A program made the translations under genes and the position numbers. This document shows positions 1-8,617 of a DNA stretch of 64,000 bases, one piece after another; within the stretch, counting starts at the first letter, position 1, and every line of letters starts with the position of its first letter. Under the pieces are notes generated by a model that saw nothing but the letters and a program-made list of their open reading frames with translations, ran no database searches and had not been told where the DNA came from. Source of the stretch: Butyrivibrio sp. WCD3002 (lineage in GTDB: Bacteria > Bacillota > Clostridia > Lachnospirales > Lachnospiraceae); NCBI RefSeq assembly GCF_000424265.1, contig NZ_AUJO01000012.1, forward strand, positions 92,494 through 156,493, in the 5' to 3' direction.

Positions 1-743
1 CCGTAAACACTTTCCAGCTCCAGCTTAGAGCCCATAAGTCCAAGGATTTCCTTTACTATGGAAATTCCGAGGCCTGTACCCTCAACGTATCTGTTTTTCT
101 CTTCCTCTATTCTCTCAAAGGGGCTGTAGAGACGGCTTAAATCCTCTTTCTTGATACCGATACCCGTATCTCTTACGGATATTTTCAAAAGTATCTCTGT
201 GTTACCCCTTTCGCTGATTTCATCTAAAAGCTCATAATCCACAGAAAAAGCGATCTCGCCCTCCTCCGTATACTTTACGGCATTGGTAAGAAGATTTATT
301 ATGCACTGCTTAAGTCTGTCACTGTCGCCGTAGAGAAATCTGGGTGTCTGTTCGTTGACATAGTTTTTAAGCTCAAGGCCTTTTGTAGCAGCCCTTGGCC
401 TTATCATCTCAGCCAGCTCTTCAATCACGGCACCAAGATCATATTCTTCCGGGAAAAGACGCATTTTTCCGGCTTCTATTCTGGAGTAATCAAGGGAATC
501 ATTTATTATGGACAAAAGGGTGTTGGCCGCAGACCTGATGCTGCTTGCGTACTGACGAAGTGCAGGATCGTTGTACTCCCTGAGGATAAGCTCATCATAG
601 CCCATGATGGCATTTATGGGCGTTCTGATCTCGTGGGCAACATTGGCAAAATATTCCATTTTACGCTCTGCCTCGAGCTCTGCTTTCTCCTTCTCCTTGC
701 GGAGCTGTTCAATATCCCGCATCCACTTAAGATTTAATTTCAT
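1..743 (-). CDS. sensor histidine kinase, C-terminus cut by window edge
   Basis: Cytoplasmic-type histidine kinase that would phosphorylate a response regulator. The frame is open from the ATG at 743 (preceded by GGAGACAGGG) to the window edge. Residues 10-30 are a charged helix. The H-box (FANVAHEIRTPINAI, His about 37) follows, then the N-box (INLLTNAVKYTEEG), the G1 box (DTGIGI), the F-box (YSPFER) and the G2 box (GTGLGISIV). No membrane segment or sensor domain is visible before the H-box, so the input must come from a partner or from domains beyond the edge. Hybrid kinases of this type often continue into a receiver domain, but that part is not in view. It is transcribed away from the glycosyltransferase at 898. 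Confidence 0.88.
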   Translation of the reverse strand, partial: MKLNLKWMRDIEQLRKEKEKAELEAERKMEYFANVAHEIRTPINAIMGYDELILREYNDPALRQYASSIRSAANTLLSIINDSLDYSRIEAGKMRLFPEEYDLGAVIEELAEMIRPRAATKGLELKNYVNEQTPRFLYGDSDRLKQCIINLLTNAVKYTEEGEIAFSVDYELLDEISERGNTEILLKISVRDTGIGIKKEDLSRLYSPFERIEEEKNRYVEGTGLGISIVKEILGLMGSKLELESVY

Positions 744-897
744 ACCCTGTCTCCATAAAACAACTTTCAGAATTTATATATTCCATTTTACGCTAGTTTC
801 CTATATAAAATCTACTGTTTGTGTAAGTATCATATTTTTACAAATGCTCTTTATGATGGTAAGATTAGCCTATCATTTATGACAGTGAGGTCGTTTT

Positions 898-1986
898 GTG
901 GGTACTGAAAATAGCAGAAAAAAGATATGCATGATCGTGCAGGAGCGCACAGTAAAGGGCGGAATTGCCGCAGTTATTGAAAATTACTACGGTAGCAGGC
1001 TTGAAAAGGATTTTGATATAACTTACGTTGAATCCTACTGTGACGGTTCTAAATGGAAAAAGCTCTTTAAGGCACTTTCAGCTTATAAGGAATTCAGGCA
1101 TGTATTAAGGACAAACAGGCCGGATGCGGTTCATGTTCATTCATCCTTTGGCCCCAGCTTTTTTAGAAAAATGCCCATAATTATAATGGCTCATAACAAA
1201 AAGATTCCCATCATCAATCATATCCACGGTTCTGCCCTTGATGAGCTTTATACCAATGCCGGAAGCTTTAAGAAATATCTTGTCAGAAAAATCTACGGCT
1301 ACTGCACAAGGGTTGTGGTGCTCTCCGAGGAATGGAAGGAGAAGCTCTCAGTGATCGTGCCCTCTGACAGGATTACCGTGGTTTCCAATTATTGTAAGCT
1401 TTATCCCGAAATGGCTGATGATAAGTCGCTGTCGCAGCGCTTTGAAAAAAGGCAGATTCTGTACCTTGGACGATTTGATAATTTGAAGGGTGTTGTGGAC
1501 ATCCCTGCTATCGCGGATATAGTAAAAAAGAAATTCAGTGATGTGCGTTTCGTTCTTGGAGGAACCGGTGAAACAGAACCTGTTATCTCCGAGATCGAGA
1601 GGCTTGGTCTGCAGGATACCGTAATTCTTCCGGGCTGGATTACAGGAGATGAAAAGGAAAAGCTTCTTAGAGAAAGCGCGATTTTCCTTCTGCCCTCCCA
1701 CATGGAGGCGATGCCCATGTCCATCCTTGAAGCCATGGGCTATGCCCTTCCCATCGTATCAACAGAAGTCGGTGGCATTCCTCAGGTCGTAGCAAAGGAC
1801 GTAAACGGAAAGCTCTACGCTCCCCAGAATGCATCCGGCATGGCACAGGGAATAATGGATTATCTTTCAGATTATGAGGCTTATGCTGCAGCAGCCAGGA
1901 AGAGCTTGGAGATTGCGGACGAAAAATACAGCTTTGATGCACATATCGACAAGCTTGAGAAAATATATGATGAGGTTATTGCTTAA
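898..1986 (+). CDS. glycosyltransferase family 4 (GT-B fold)
   Basis: Transfers a sugar from a nucleotide-sugar donor to a glycan or lipid acceptor at the cytoplasmic face. Of 362 residues, the N-terminal half is the acceptor domain (KGGIAAVIENYYGSR, VHVHSSFGP, HIHGSALDE). The C-terminal half has the GT4 donor site: YLGRFDNLKG, then LPSHMEAMPMSILEAMG with the E-x7-E motif, then PIVSTEVGGIPQVV. The start is GTG at 898, with GTGAGG about 9 bases upstream; an internal ATG at 928 is possible. It stands alone and is divergent from the kinase. A role in exopolysaccharide or cell-wall glycan assembly is inferred from the nearby glycan cassette at 2442-6621. Confidence 0.88.
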   Translation: MGTENSRKKICMIVQERTVKGGIAAVIENYYGSRLEKDFDITYVESYCDGSKWKKLFKALSAYKEFRHVLRTNRPDAVHVHSSFGPSFFRKMPIIIMAHNKKIPIINHIHGSALDELYTNAGSFKKYLVRKIYGYCTRVVVLSEEWKEKLSVIVPSDRITVVSNYCKLYPEMADDKSLSQRFEKRQILYLGRFDNLKGVVDIPAIADIVKKKFSDVRFVLGGTGETEPVISEIERLGLQDTVILPGWITGDEKEKLLRESAIFLLPSHMEAMPMSILEAMGYALPIVSTEVGGIPQVVAKDVNGKLYAPQNASGMAQGIMDYLSDYEAYAAAARKSLEIADEKYSFDAHIDKLEKIYDEVIA

Positions 1987-2010
1987 TTGATTTTGCGGCC
2001 CGGGTTCGGT

Positions 2011-2376
2011 TTAGACTATTCGATAGCCTTTCTCTTCAAGTACCTTCAGGGCATAGTCAAAGTCCGCCTCTTTTACCAGAATGTAGTCTGTGTTGTAGGT
2101 GGAAATTGCAAAGATTCCGATGTTGTTTTTTGCAAGGACTGTGGAGATTTTTGAAAGGATTCCTATGAGTGAAAAATCCAGCTTTCCTTCAATCCTTACA
2201 GCCTTCCAGCCATCGCTTCTCTCCGAGGTGTTTGAAGGTGTCTTGGAAGTAGCGCATACAAGAGATATCTCCTCATCTGTTTTACTTACAAAAACAAATT
2301 CATCCTCCATGTTCACCTGAGATAAATCAGCTACTTTACATACAGTGAAGTTGGTATCTATTCTTTTAAGTTCCAT
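2011..2376 (-). CDS. ACT domain-containing protein (small, CASTOR-like double ACT)
   Basis: A 121-residue protein of the stand-alone ACT type, a fold that usually binds amino acids to regulate an enzyme. The second half carries the typical ACT pattern (GILSKISTVLAKNNIGIFAIST, then DYILVKEADFDYALKVLEEKGY). The first half (LKRIDTNFTVCKV) resembles the N-terminal half of the ACT_7 group. No catalytic domain is attached. The ATG follows GAAAGGATGAGCC. Ligand and partner cannot be told from sequence. It ends close to the convergent glycosyltransferase. Confidence 0.75.
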   Translation of the reverse strand: MELKRIDTNFTVCKVADLSQVNMEDEFVFVSKTDEEISLVCATSKTPSNTSERSDGWKAVRIEGKLDFSLIGILSKISTVLAKNNIGIFAISTYNTDYILVKEADFDYALKVLEEKGYRIV

Positions 2377-2441
2377 GGCTCATCCTTTCATTGTTTCAAA
2401 AACTGATCACACAGTAATTCGTAAATGGTTATATCAGCCAA

Positions 2442-4682
2442 TCAGAAGTTGATTACGAGGTACTTTTTAGTTAAATCAAGGTTTTCATCTATGGCGTCGT
2501 TTATGCTGTCATCATAAATGTCCGCTTCTCTCATGGCCGCAGCATCTGAAGATAGTATACACATCTGACTGCTGCCGTAGTATCTACTTTTAATAGAGTC
2601 CATTGTATCGGAAGGATCGATTGTTCCCTCCACCACGTCGCTTCTGTAATACAGCGATCTGTAATCCAGCGTGCTGAAGATCACAACGCTGTTTTCAGGA
2701 ATCTCCGCATAATCCTCATCCCAGGACATTTTCACGATGTCGTAGTAGGGAAGCGTATTTTTTGCAACATGCTCCGTGTAATCAGAAGCCGCAAAAATCA
2801 GCAGGTACAGAATCATAGCTGAGAGCAGGTAAATATATATTTTCGTATCTCTGATATATTTTATCAAAAGTCCCGCAATTCCTAAAGTAAACAGGAATGT
2901 GGCAGGGGCGAAAAATCTGTAGTAGAAGGTATCCATCGATGAAAAATACCTTATCACCGTAAACATAACATAGTAGATCACAGCTGTGGTTATAAGTACC
3001 GATTCCCTGGTAAAGTGTTTGCAATTCTTAGCTATGAAAGCAGCAATCAAAATTCCCAAAAGGAAAAGAATGAGGACGCTTTTTCCATATGAAAGATTCA
3101 TTATGTACTGGGGCACCTCTAGGTGGAAAAGGTTAAATACTTCCGCAAAGAGTGATTTAACAAGGTCGTTTGTAAGACTCTGATAATCGTCCCACCACAT
3201 GGATCTGCTGACACCTGAGGGCATACCGTTTTGAAGCTTGTTATTAAAAAGGTATGCTACGCAGAGGATTCCGGAAACACCTGCGGTTATGACAAGTGAA
3301 ATTATTTTTTTATTGAAGATAGCCTTGATGGTCTTTTCATCTCTGATGGCGGTTATTGCAAGAGCCAGGATATAGAAGCCTATTACAAAATAGGTAAACA
3401 TTCCAAAGTATCTTGTAAGGAAGCAGAGAAATGCCGATGCGCCAAGGAGGATGTAGTTCTTCCCATCAGCAAGAACATCCGCAAGACTGAAGGCGAACAG
3501 CACCATGAAAAGAATGAATGGAAGCTCGCTCCAGGAATACCAATAGAGGTACATAAGTCCAAGGTTCGTCATGAAAAGTGCATAGAACCAGGCTTCTTTA
3601 TTATAGGCTATGCGAAGTATCAGTATCAGAATCCCCACAAAGATCATGGAAAGAATCTTGGATGCTGCGTAGACTTCAAGGCCTGTGATTTTCATCACCG
3701 CTGCTATCATTGCAGGATAAAGGATTGGCCAGTTGGCAAACCATGCACCTTTGTATCCTGCAAGGCCGTCATAGTTAAAGCCATAGCCTGCTGCCATGTT
3801 GGCTGCTTCCCTCAGGTAACCTGCAGAATCGGCGCTTATGTTGATGCCTTCAAGATATCCGTTAATGTAGATTGAGAGGCACAGCACGATAAAGAGAACC
3901 ACAAGGAAGATATCATTTCCAGCCTTCATGATAAGGTCTGATGCATGAATTGTTTTTATGGCGTTGGTGCACTTCTCATATCCAAAGATTATGAAAAGAA
4001 TGGCTGCTGCCGCAATAAGAATCGTAATTATATGTGAATAATAAAATACATCCCCGTAGGTCAGGGGCTTATCCGAAATCACAGAGGTTCCAAGGGATAT
4101 GCCTGTGGAAAGTAGTGCGCCACTATCTGAATTCCGGCTGATACTATCGGCATTAACATTTCCATCGGCGCCGGAGGCTTCATCTGCCGCAAAAATCTGC
4201 TCTTCAAAGGGCAGGGATCTGTTTGTGGCATCAATCTGTGTCTTTATAAAGTATGGATTGCAATTATTTGCCGTGATTGCAAGCGTGTACTCTTTTCCCT
4301 CTTCGACGTAGGTAGCAGGGCTACCTATCTCGTACCATTCTCCAACGGTTATGGATGCTTCCGGAACTGTAGTTGTCCACTCTTCGCCGCCTTCATTGTT
4401 TGTAAGGACAAATTCTATCTCGCCTTTTCCTTCAGAGTCGGTATTTACCATAACTACGGAAAGGCTTCCGATATTGCAGCTTCTGTCTGCTGTAAGCTTC
4501 GCAGTGAGAGTGCCTCCGTTTTTTATCTCCACATAAGAAGGGGTATCAAAAAGCGGAGGGCGCATGTCCTCCGACTTATTCTGAATTCCTGTCTGTTTTG
4601 TAAGTGCAAGCTGCACTCCGCATGTGAGAAGAATTATCAGCACACACAGAAGTGCCTTTGCTATCTTTGATTTTGTTTTCAT
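2442..4682 (-). CDS. large polytopic membrane protein, GT39/GT83-like glycosyltransferase
   Basis: A 746-residue membrane protein. One N-terminal helix (residues about 9-27) is followed by an extracytoplasmic beta-rich domain of about 170 residues, then 10-12 hydrophobic helices, then a soluble C-terminal domain of about 110 residues. The loop after the second helix contains DSAGYLREAANMAAGYGFNYDG, resembling the acidic first loop of GT-C enzymes that move sugars from polyprenyl-phosphate carriers. The start overlaps the stop of the FAD gene in an ATGA, so the two are translationally coupled. Together with the GT2 gene upstream, which could make the polyprenyl-phosphate sugar, this suggests glycan transfer on the outer face. 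The exact substrate is unknown. Confidence 0.7.
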   Translation of the reverse strand: MKTKSKIAKALLCVLIILLTCGVQLALTKQTGIQNKSEDMRPPLFDTPSYVEIKNGGTLTAKLTADRSCNIGSLSVVMVNTDSEGKGEIEFVLTNNEGGEEWTTTVPEASITVGEWYEIGSPATYVEEGKEYTLAITANNCNPYFIKTQIDATNRSLPFEEQIFAADEASGADGNVNADSISRNSDSGALLSTGISLGTSVISDKPLTYGDVFYYSHIITILIAAAAILFIIFGYEKCTNAIKTIHASDLIMKAGNDIFLVVLFIVLCLSIYINGYLEGINISADSAGYLREAANMAAGYGFNYDGLAGYKGAWFANWPILYPAMIAAVMKITGLEVYAASKILSMIFVGILILILRIAYNKEAWFYALFMTNLGLMYLYWYSWSELPFILFMVLFAFSLADVLADGKNYILLGASAFLCFLTRYFGMFTYFVIGFYILALAITAIRDEKTIKAIFNKKIISLVITAGVSGILCVAYLFNNKLQNGMPSGVSRSMWWDDYQSLTNDLVKSLFAEVFNLFHLEVPQYIMNLSYGKSVLILFLLGILIAAFIAKNCKHFTRESVLITTAVIYYVMFTVIRYFSSMDTFYYRFFAPATFLFTLGIAGLLIKYIRDTKIYIYLLSAMILYLLIFAASDYTEHVAKNTLPYYDIVKMSWDEDYAEIPENSVVIFSTLDYRSLYYRSDVVEGTIDPSDTMDSIKSRYYGSSQMCILSSDAAAMREADIYDDSINDAIDENLDLTKKYLVINF

Positions 4683-5896
4683 AATGTTTTCGCCAAATTC
4701 ATGGCTCTCTCCATAACAACGTCTGAATTGTAGTGCTCGTGCTCACCCCAGCGGCCAAGAGGAATAATGCCATTTTCTCTTGCTTCTGTCATGATGAGAT
4801 TTATTTTTTCAGGCTTATTTACTGTATTTAAAGGATAAGCATACTCGTTCATGTATGCGTAGTTGTCCTTCCAGTCGCTGTTTTCATAGGCTCCTGTTCT
4901 GCCTTCTACTGTTTCAACCCAGTAGCCTTCGCTGTCAGGACAGAAATTACATCTGCAAAGAATCCTGTGGTAGGGCGTGTTTTCATCGGGAACATATACC
5001 CAGTGAGCAGGTGACTCCGGGTCTTCTGCCACATATCTTATCTCAACCGATGAATGCTTAAGCTCTGATAAAGCATTTGTAAACTGCTCGGAGCAACCTG
5101 TGATTTTCATGCTGTTCCATGGAATTGTGGTGATTATAGTCTCTGCGCAGTATTCTTCACCGTCGGAGCATTTCACTGTTTTTGCAGCAAGGTCAAGCTC
5201 TGTTACGGATACGCCGCATCTTATGTTTTCATGCATGCTGTCTGCGATTCTAAGGAATGCTTCGCCGTAGCCGTATTCCTTTGGATAGTAGAATTTAGCA
5301 TGTCCCGGCTGGGTTCCAAAGCTCTGATGCATTTTGCAGGATTCTAAGGTTTCTTCATAGCTTACATTCGGAAGCTTCTCGAGCCAGTAGGTTCCAAGCT
5401 CGTCCAAAGCGCCGCCAAACATTTTGTTATTATAAGGAAGCATGTAGTTTTCAGCGATCTCATCTCCCAGCTTCCATCTGATCCATTCCTTGAATTTTGC
5501 AGGCTTTTCTTTTCCTGTGTTGCAGCCTGCATTTTTTATAGACTCAAGATATTTTTCCTGATATTCCTCGGAAAGCTGCCAGATATTCGCTTCAAAGGGA
5601 TGATTTATCTCGGCTGTGTGAATGCGGATCCTCGAATCGCGATCAAAGCTGTTCCACTCATTTTCCGGAAGAAATCTGAACACAAAGTCGCAGACCGCAG
5701 GCCTTCTGACATCAAGGAAATGGCCGCCACCGATGTCCAGGGGCTTACCGTCTACATCCTTGGATCTGCAAAGTCCGCCGGCTTCATCTTCTTTTTCTAT
5801 AATAAGAAAGTCATTTTCGCCTTTATCAGCAAGGCACCTTCCAAGAGTCAGGCCTGAGGGGCCCGCTCCCAGAATGAGGTATTTTAATTTTTTCAT
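4679..5896 (-). CDS. FAD-dependent oxidoreductase, protoporphyrinogen oxidase/UDP-galactopyranose mutase-like
   Basis: A flavoprotein of about 405 residues. The N-terminus has the dinucleotide-binding motif ILGAGPSGLTLG followed by EKEDEAGGLCRS and DIGGGHFLDV, the pattern of the amine-oxidase/UGM-like family. The tail has ENGIIPLGRWGEHEH near a second FAD contact. The start chosen is the ATG at 5896, which overlaps the GT2 stop as ATGA; the TTG at 5911 lacks this coupling. In glycan clusters such proteins isomerise or oxidise sugar nucleotides or lipid-linked sugars. A sugar-modifying role is inferred from the flanking GT2 and membrane glycosyltransferase genes. Confidence 0.78.
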   Translation of the reverse strand: MKKLKYLILGAGPSGLTLGRCLADKGENDFLIIEKEDEAGGLCRSKDVDGKPLDIGGGHFLDVRRPAVCDFVFRFLPENEWNSFDRDSRIRIHTAEINHPFEANIWQLSEEYQEKYLESIKNAGCNTGKEKPAKFKEWIRWKLGDEIAENYMLPYNNKMFGGALDELGTYWLEKLPNVSYEETLESCKMHQSFGTQPGHAKFYYPKEYGYGEAFLRIADSMHENIRCGVSVTELDLAAKTVKCSDGEEYCAETIITTIPWNSMKITGCSEQFTNALSELKHSSVEIRYVAEDPESPAHWVYVPDENTPYHRILCRCNFCPDSEGYWVETVEGRTGAYENSDWKDNYAYMNEYAYPLNTVNKPEKINLIMTEARENGIIPLGRWGEHEHYNSDVVMERAMNLAKTL

Positions 5897-6621
5897 ATAA
5901 TGTTTTTCCAAACGTATTTCTCGTGATCTTTTAACTTGAACAGTATTGAAAGTGCCTCCATTACTGTGCTGGCCTTAAGGCCCGTGGATGAACCCACATA
6001 GTGGATCGGCACTTCTACAGTGTTAAGATTTCTGCAATAAAAACGCATTTCTGTCTGATACATGTGGCCTGTGGACATTATCTGATCGAGCTTTATGTTC
6101 TCTAAAACTTTTCTCTGGAATGCCTCATAGCCGCTGGTCATGTCCTTTAGCTTAGTGCCAAGTACGAGGTTTGAAAGAAAGGTTCCGCCGCCGCTTAAGA
6201 TTCTTCTGTAAAGCGGCAGGTCGCTGACTCCGCCACCCTTCATGAATCTGGAGCCCCATACGCAGTCATAGCCTTCATCGAGTTTTTCAATGAACATGGG
6301 GAGCTGCTTTGGATCATGGCTAAGTCCGCCATCCATCTCAATAATTCTGTCAGCGCCATCTTCAAGGGCCTGTCTGTAGCCTTCAAGATAGCAGCTGATA
6401 ACGCCTCGTGATTCCTTATAGTATATAAGCTTTATCTTATCGTTGTTTTCTGCTTTTTCTCTGATAATTTTCTCGGTATCGTCCTTTGAAAAATCATCTA
6501 TCACCGGATAGTAATACAGGTTGTCATAGGGCAGGGCCATGATCTGATCTATTACCTGTGCCATGGTATCCGCCTCATTCGCTACCGGCATCACTATTAT
6601 TGTCTTTGGTGAATTCGCCAT
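5893..6621 (-). CDS. glycosyltransferase family 2, dolichol-phosphate-mannose-synthase-like
   Basis: A 242-residue GT-A enzyme. The nucleotide-binding start (TIIVMPVANEADTM, VIDDFSKDDT) is followed by the acidic metal motif IIEMDGGLSHDP, the WGSRF segment and TSGYEAFQRKVLE, all typical of polyprenyl-phosphate sugar synthases. It has no C-terminal membrane helices, like the soluble Dpm1 group. It is the first gene of a three-gene unit with overlapping ends. The likely job is loading a sugar onto polyprenyl phosphate for the membrane protein encoded at 2442. Confidence 0.85.
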   Translation of the reverse strand: MANSPKTIIVMPVANEADTMAQVIDQIMALPYDNLYYYPVIDDFSKDDTEKIIREKAENNDKIKLIYYKESRGVISCYLEGYRQALEDGADRIIEMDGGLSHDPKQLPMFIEKLDEGYDCVWGSRFMKGGGVSDLPLYRRILSGGGTFLSNLVLGTKLKDMTSGYEAFQRKVLENIKLDQIMSTGHMYQTEMRFYCRNLNTVEVPIHYVGSSTGLKASTVMEALSILFKLKDHEKYVWKNII

Positions 6622-6684
6622 TTACTTAATATTCCTCTTCCTTCTAAACAAAGTTCCGCTCACTATTATAGCCACTTTGCTCTA

Positions 6685-6985
6685 CGGGCTCAACATGAAA
6701 TTCTGTCCTGCGGACGCCATGGGGACGGGCTCAATGTGTAGTTCTGTTCGGCGGACGCCATGGGGACGGGCTCAATGTGTAATTCTGTTCGGCGGACGCT
6801 TTCGCTCTGTTTCGCGTCGTCACGTTACTAAGACGCCAAAATACGGCGCCTAAGTAACGACGCGCTCAAAAGCCACCTCACAGAACCACACATTTCGCCC
6901 TTGCCATTGGCGTTCCGCAGGAAAGATTTTACATCGAGCCCTGTCATTGGCATTCCGCAGGAAGAACTAGGTACTGCCCTTTCAA
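6685..6985. repeat. 41-bp tandem repeats mirrored by inverted copies around a hairpin
   Basis: Three copies of a unit beginning CGGGCTCAATGTGTAGTTCT start at 6685, 6726 and 6767, an exact 41-bp period; the third copy diverges after about 33 bp. Next comes a strong imperfect hairpin (6813-6864). After it, two inverted, diverged copies of the same unit follow up to about 6985 (ATTGGCGTTCCGCAGGAA at 6905-6922, ATTGGCATTCCGCAGGAA at 6946-6963). The whole block is therefore a large palindrome, like a BIME or MITE. It encodes no convincing protein. The stretch 6622-7207 holds this array, two hairpins and nothing else I can identify. Confidence 0.8.
6813..6864. other. central hairpin of the repeat array
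   Basis: CGCGTC at 6813 pairs with GACGCG ending at 6864. The inner arm GTTACTAAGACGCC pairs with GGCGCCTAAGTAAC with two mismatches around a 7-base loop. There is no T-run on either side, so it is not a classical terminator. It sits at the symmetry centre of the flanking inverted repeats. Confidence 0.7.
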
Positions 6986-7052
6986 AAGATGATTTACAAA
7001 TTAGAGATTAACATTGCACCATAAGTGCTTATGTTTGTTTCGTAGAACAACA

Positions 7053-7082
7053 AATGGATGGACAAGTTTTGGTCCATCCATT
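7053..7082. other. perfect 11-bp inverted repeat
   Basis: AATGGATGGAC and GTCCATCCATT form a perfect 11-bp stem with an 8-base loop in the gap between the repeat array and the HEPN gene. No strong T-run follows on either strand. Its role is unknown; it could be an operator or a weak terminator. Confidence 0.45.
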
Positions 7083-7165
7083 CATTATCATCAATATAAT
7101 GATGTCATTTTATTAAGAACTCTTGTAGTAACTTCCATGTCTCGCTTAATTTATTAAAAAATGAA

Positions 7166-7187
7166 GAGCTGATCATATTGATCAGCC
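7166..7187 (-). terminator. rho-independent terminator of the HEPN/MNT operon
   Basis: GCTGATCA and TGATCAGC form the stem. On the minus strand it is followed by CTTCATTTTTT, about 20 bases after the HEPN stop codon. Confidence 0.75.
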
Positions 7188-7207
7188 CTTCAAATCAAAA
7201 TCAACGT

Positions 7208-7636
7208 TCACTTATATCCATTCTTTTTTAGGATTTCATACCATTGCTCTATTTCTGAGAAAGTTTTTTCAAGCTGTGTTATCTTTACAATCATATGCAC
7301 ATCATATCGGCCTTCTGCCTCCCAAGAAGTAATCAGAAGACTTTTCTCATCAATATACTGCGGAACAACGATACTTATTCCTAGTGATTTAGCATATTGA
7401 ATTAGCTCGTTCAATGAATGTTTATACATCCTTTTAAGATCCGGCTGCTGTTCCAAATAATAAATCTGTATTTTTATTAACTTTTCCGCTGCTTGTTGAA
7501 GATGATAACCCGCTTGTCCTTTTAAATACTTCGCTGCTTTAGGTGTTCGCCTCTTTGCCTCATCGATAGTTGCCTTTGCGACAAATAAATCAGCTTTTAT
7601 CTGTTCCATGTTTAAAGGATAATTATTCCCTGACAT
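7208..7636 (-). CDS. HEPN domain protein (toxin partner of MNT)
   Basis: A 142-residue all-alpha HEPN-family protein of the kind paired with minimal nucleotidyltransferases. In such pairs HEPN is the toxin, often an RNase, and MNT neutralises it by adding AMP. Visible pattern: KADLFVAKATIDEAKRR, GQAGYHLQQAAEKLIKIQIYYL, the YKHSLNELIQYA segment and WEAEGRYDVHM near the C-terminus. A textbook R-x4-6-H ribonuclease motif is not clear (R-x3-H occurs twice), so RNase activity is uncertain. The start overlaps the MNT stop by 14 bases and has its own GGGAGAGG site inside the MNT gene, indicating coupled translation. Confidence 0.82.
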   Translation of the reverse strand: MSGNNYPLNMEQIKADLFVAKATIDEAKRRTPKAAKYLKGQAGYHLQQAAEKLIKIQIYYLEQQPDLKRMYKHSLNELIQYAKSLGISIVVPQYIDEKSLLITSWEAEGRYDVHMIVKITQLEKTFSEIEQWYEILKKNGYK

Positions 7637-7991
7637 ACAAAACCTCTCCCTTGTCTATTTCCGCTAAGATTGCAGAATCATCTTTCTTACCTGTCTTGAA
7701 ATATAGGATGTCATAGCTCTGTAAAAAATCATCAAATTCTGCCAATCTATCAGCAAAACGCCTGAACTGTTTAGATGTCAAAGCCTTTCCTTTGGGGTGT
7801 GCGCCAAATACCGCAATATCTATATCTGAATCCGCTGTACATCTATCCTCTATACTCGATCCAAATAAAACAATCTTATCAATAAAAGTGCATTCTTCTG
7901 CCGAAGCCACGATATTCTCAAGGTATTTTCTTTTTATATCTGCAACTTTTATATTGCGGTTACCAATTTGTACACTGACTACCTTACACAT
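7623..7991 (-). CDS. MNT-type nucleotidyltransferase (antitoxin of HEPN/MNT pair)
   Basis: A 122-residue minimal nucleotidyltransferase. The catalytic motif reads VLFGSSIEDRCTADSDIDIAV: GS followed by the D-x-D metal pair. In known HEPN/MNT (type VII) toxin-antitoxin systems this enzyme AMPylates a tyrosine on the HEPN toxin. It is the first gene of the two-gene operon, with GAGGTGCAAAC before the ATG. It is complete, and its length is normal for the family. Confidence 0.85.
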   Translation of the reverse strand: MCKVVSVQIGNRNIKVADIKRKYLENIVASAEECTFIDKIVLFGSSIEDRCTADSDIDIAVFGAHPKGKALTSKQFRRFADRLAEFDDFLQSYDILYFKTGKKDDSAILAEIDKGEVLYVRE

Positions 7992-8066
7992 GTTTGCACC
8001 TCATCGAACAAAACTAATCTAGATTAATTATATCATCATCTCACAAAAATCGCTGATAAATCCCGC

Positions 8067-8546
8067 TCACAAATTCTCCATAAAAATCATGGGATGTGCG
8101 GTGCAAAACGGTGTTTCCTTCATGTATAGTCCTAAGGTTTCATCGTTGTCATCCATGAGAACTACAGACATAGGATCGATGTCCGGGAACAGCTCTTTTA
8201 CCTTGTCCTTGACTATCTGTGGCTTTTTAGAAGCATCCAAAGTATAGAAGCAGTGGGATGCAGGAATGCCGTAAAGGCGCTCAACCATCTCTGATTTCCA
8301 TGCCTCATGGCCATGAGGTTCCCTGGAAATACAATAAAGCCTTCTTACATCGTGCCCCTTGATGTATTCGTATATCGGCTTAAGACGTTTGCAATCTGCG
8401 TAGATATTGACGTCCCTGAATTCAGGTGTGAAGTCAAGCTCGTGGTGAGCATGATGATCACCATAATTGTAGCTTGTAAGCGTCCCATCTATATCAAAGA
8501 ACACCACCGTCTCAGGCTTATGTAGTATTTCCCATATCTGTCCCAT
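8067..8546 (-). CDS. HAD-superfamily phosphatase-like protein
   Basis: A 159-residue HAD-fold hydrolase. Motif I is FFDIDGTLTSY (nucleophile Asp18, acid Asp20). The C-terminal acidic motif is VVLMDDNDETL. A His-rich insertion (GDHHAHHELDF) follows motif I. The small cap suggests a phosphatase acting on a compact substrate; the substrate is unknown. The ATG follows TAGGAGTTTACTAA. It is monocistronic between the MNT and LURP-one genes. Confidence 0.78.
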   Translation of the reverse strand: MGQIWEILHKPETVVFFDIDGTLTSYNYGDHHAHHELDFTPEFRDVNIYADCKRLKPIYEYIKGHDVRRLYCISREPHGHEAWKSEMVERLYGIPASHCFYTLDASKKPQIVKDKVKELFPDIDPMSVVLMDDNDETLGLYMKETPFCTAHPMIFMENL

Positions 8547-8617
8547 TTAGTAAACTCCTAAACTTTTATTTTCTGACTGTTGCCTCTATGACTTTTTCGC
8601 CGGCAATTGCTTTTGAA

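Noticed and set aside
6563..6853. 96-codon plus frame across the 41-bp repeats
   Set aside because: Translation of the repeat units (repeated Gly/Arg/Ser strings); not a gene.
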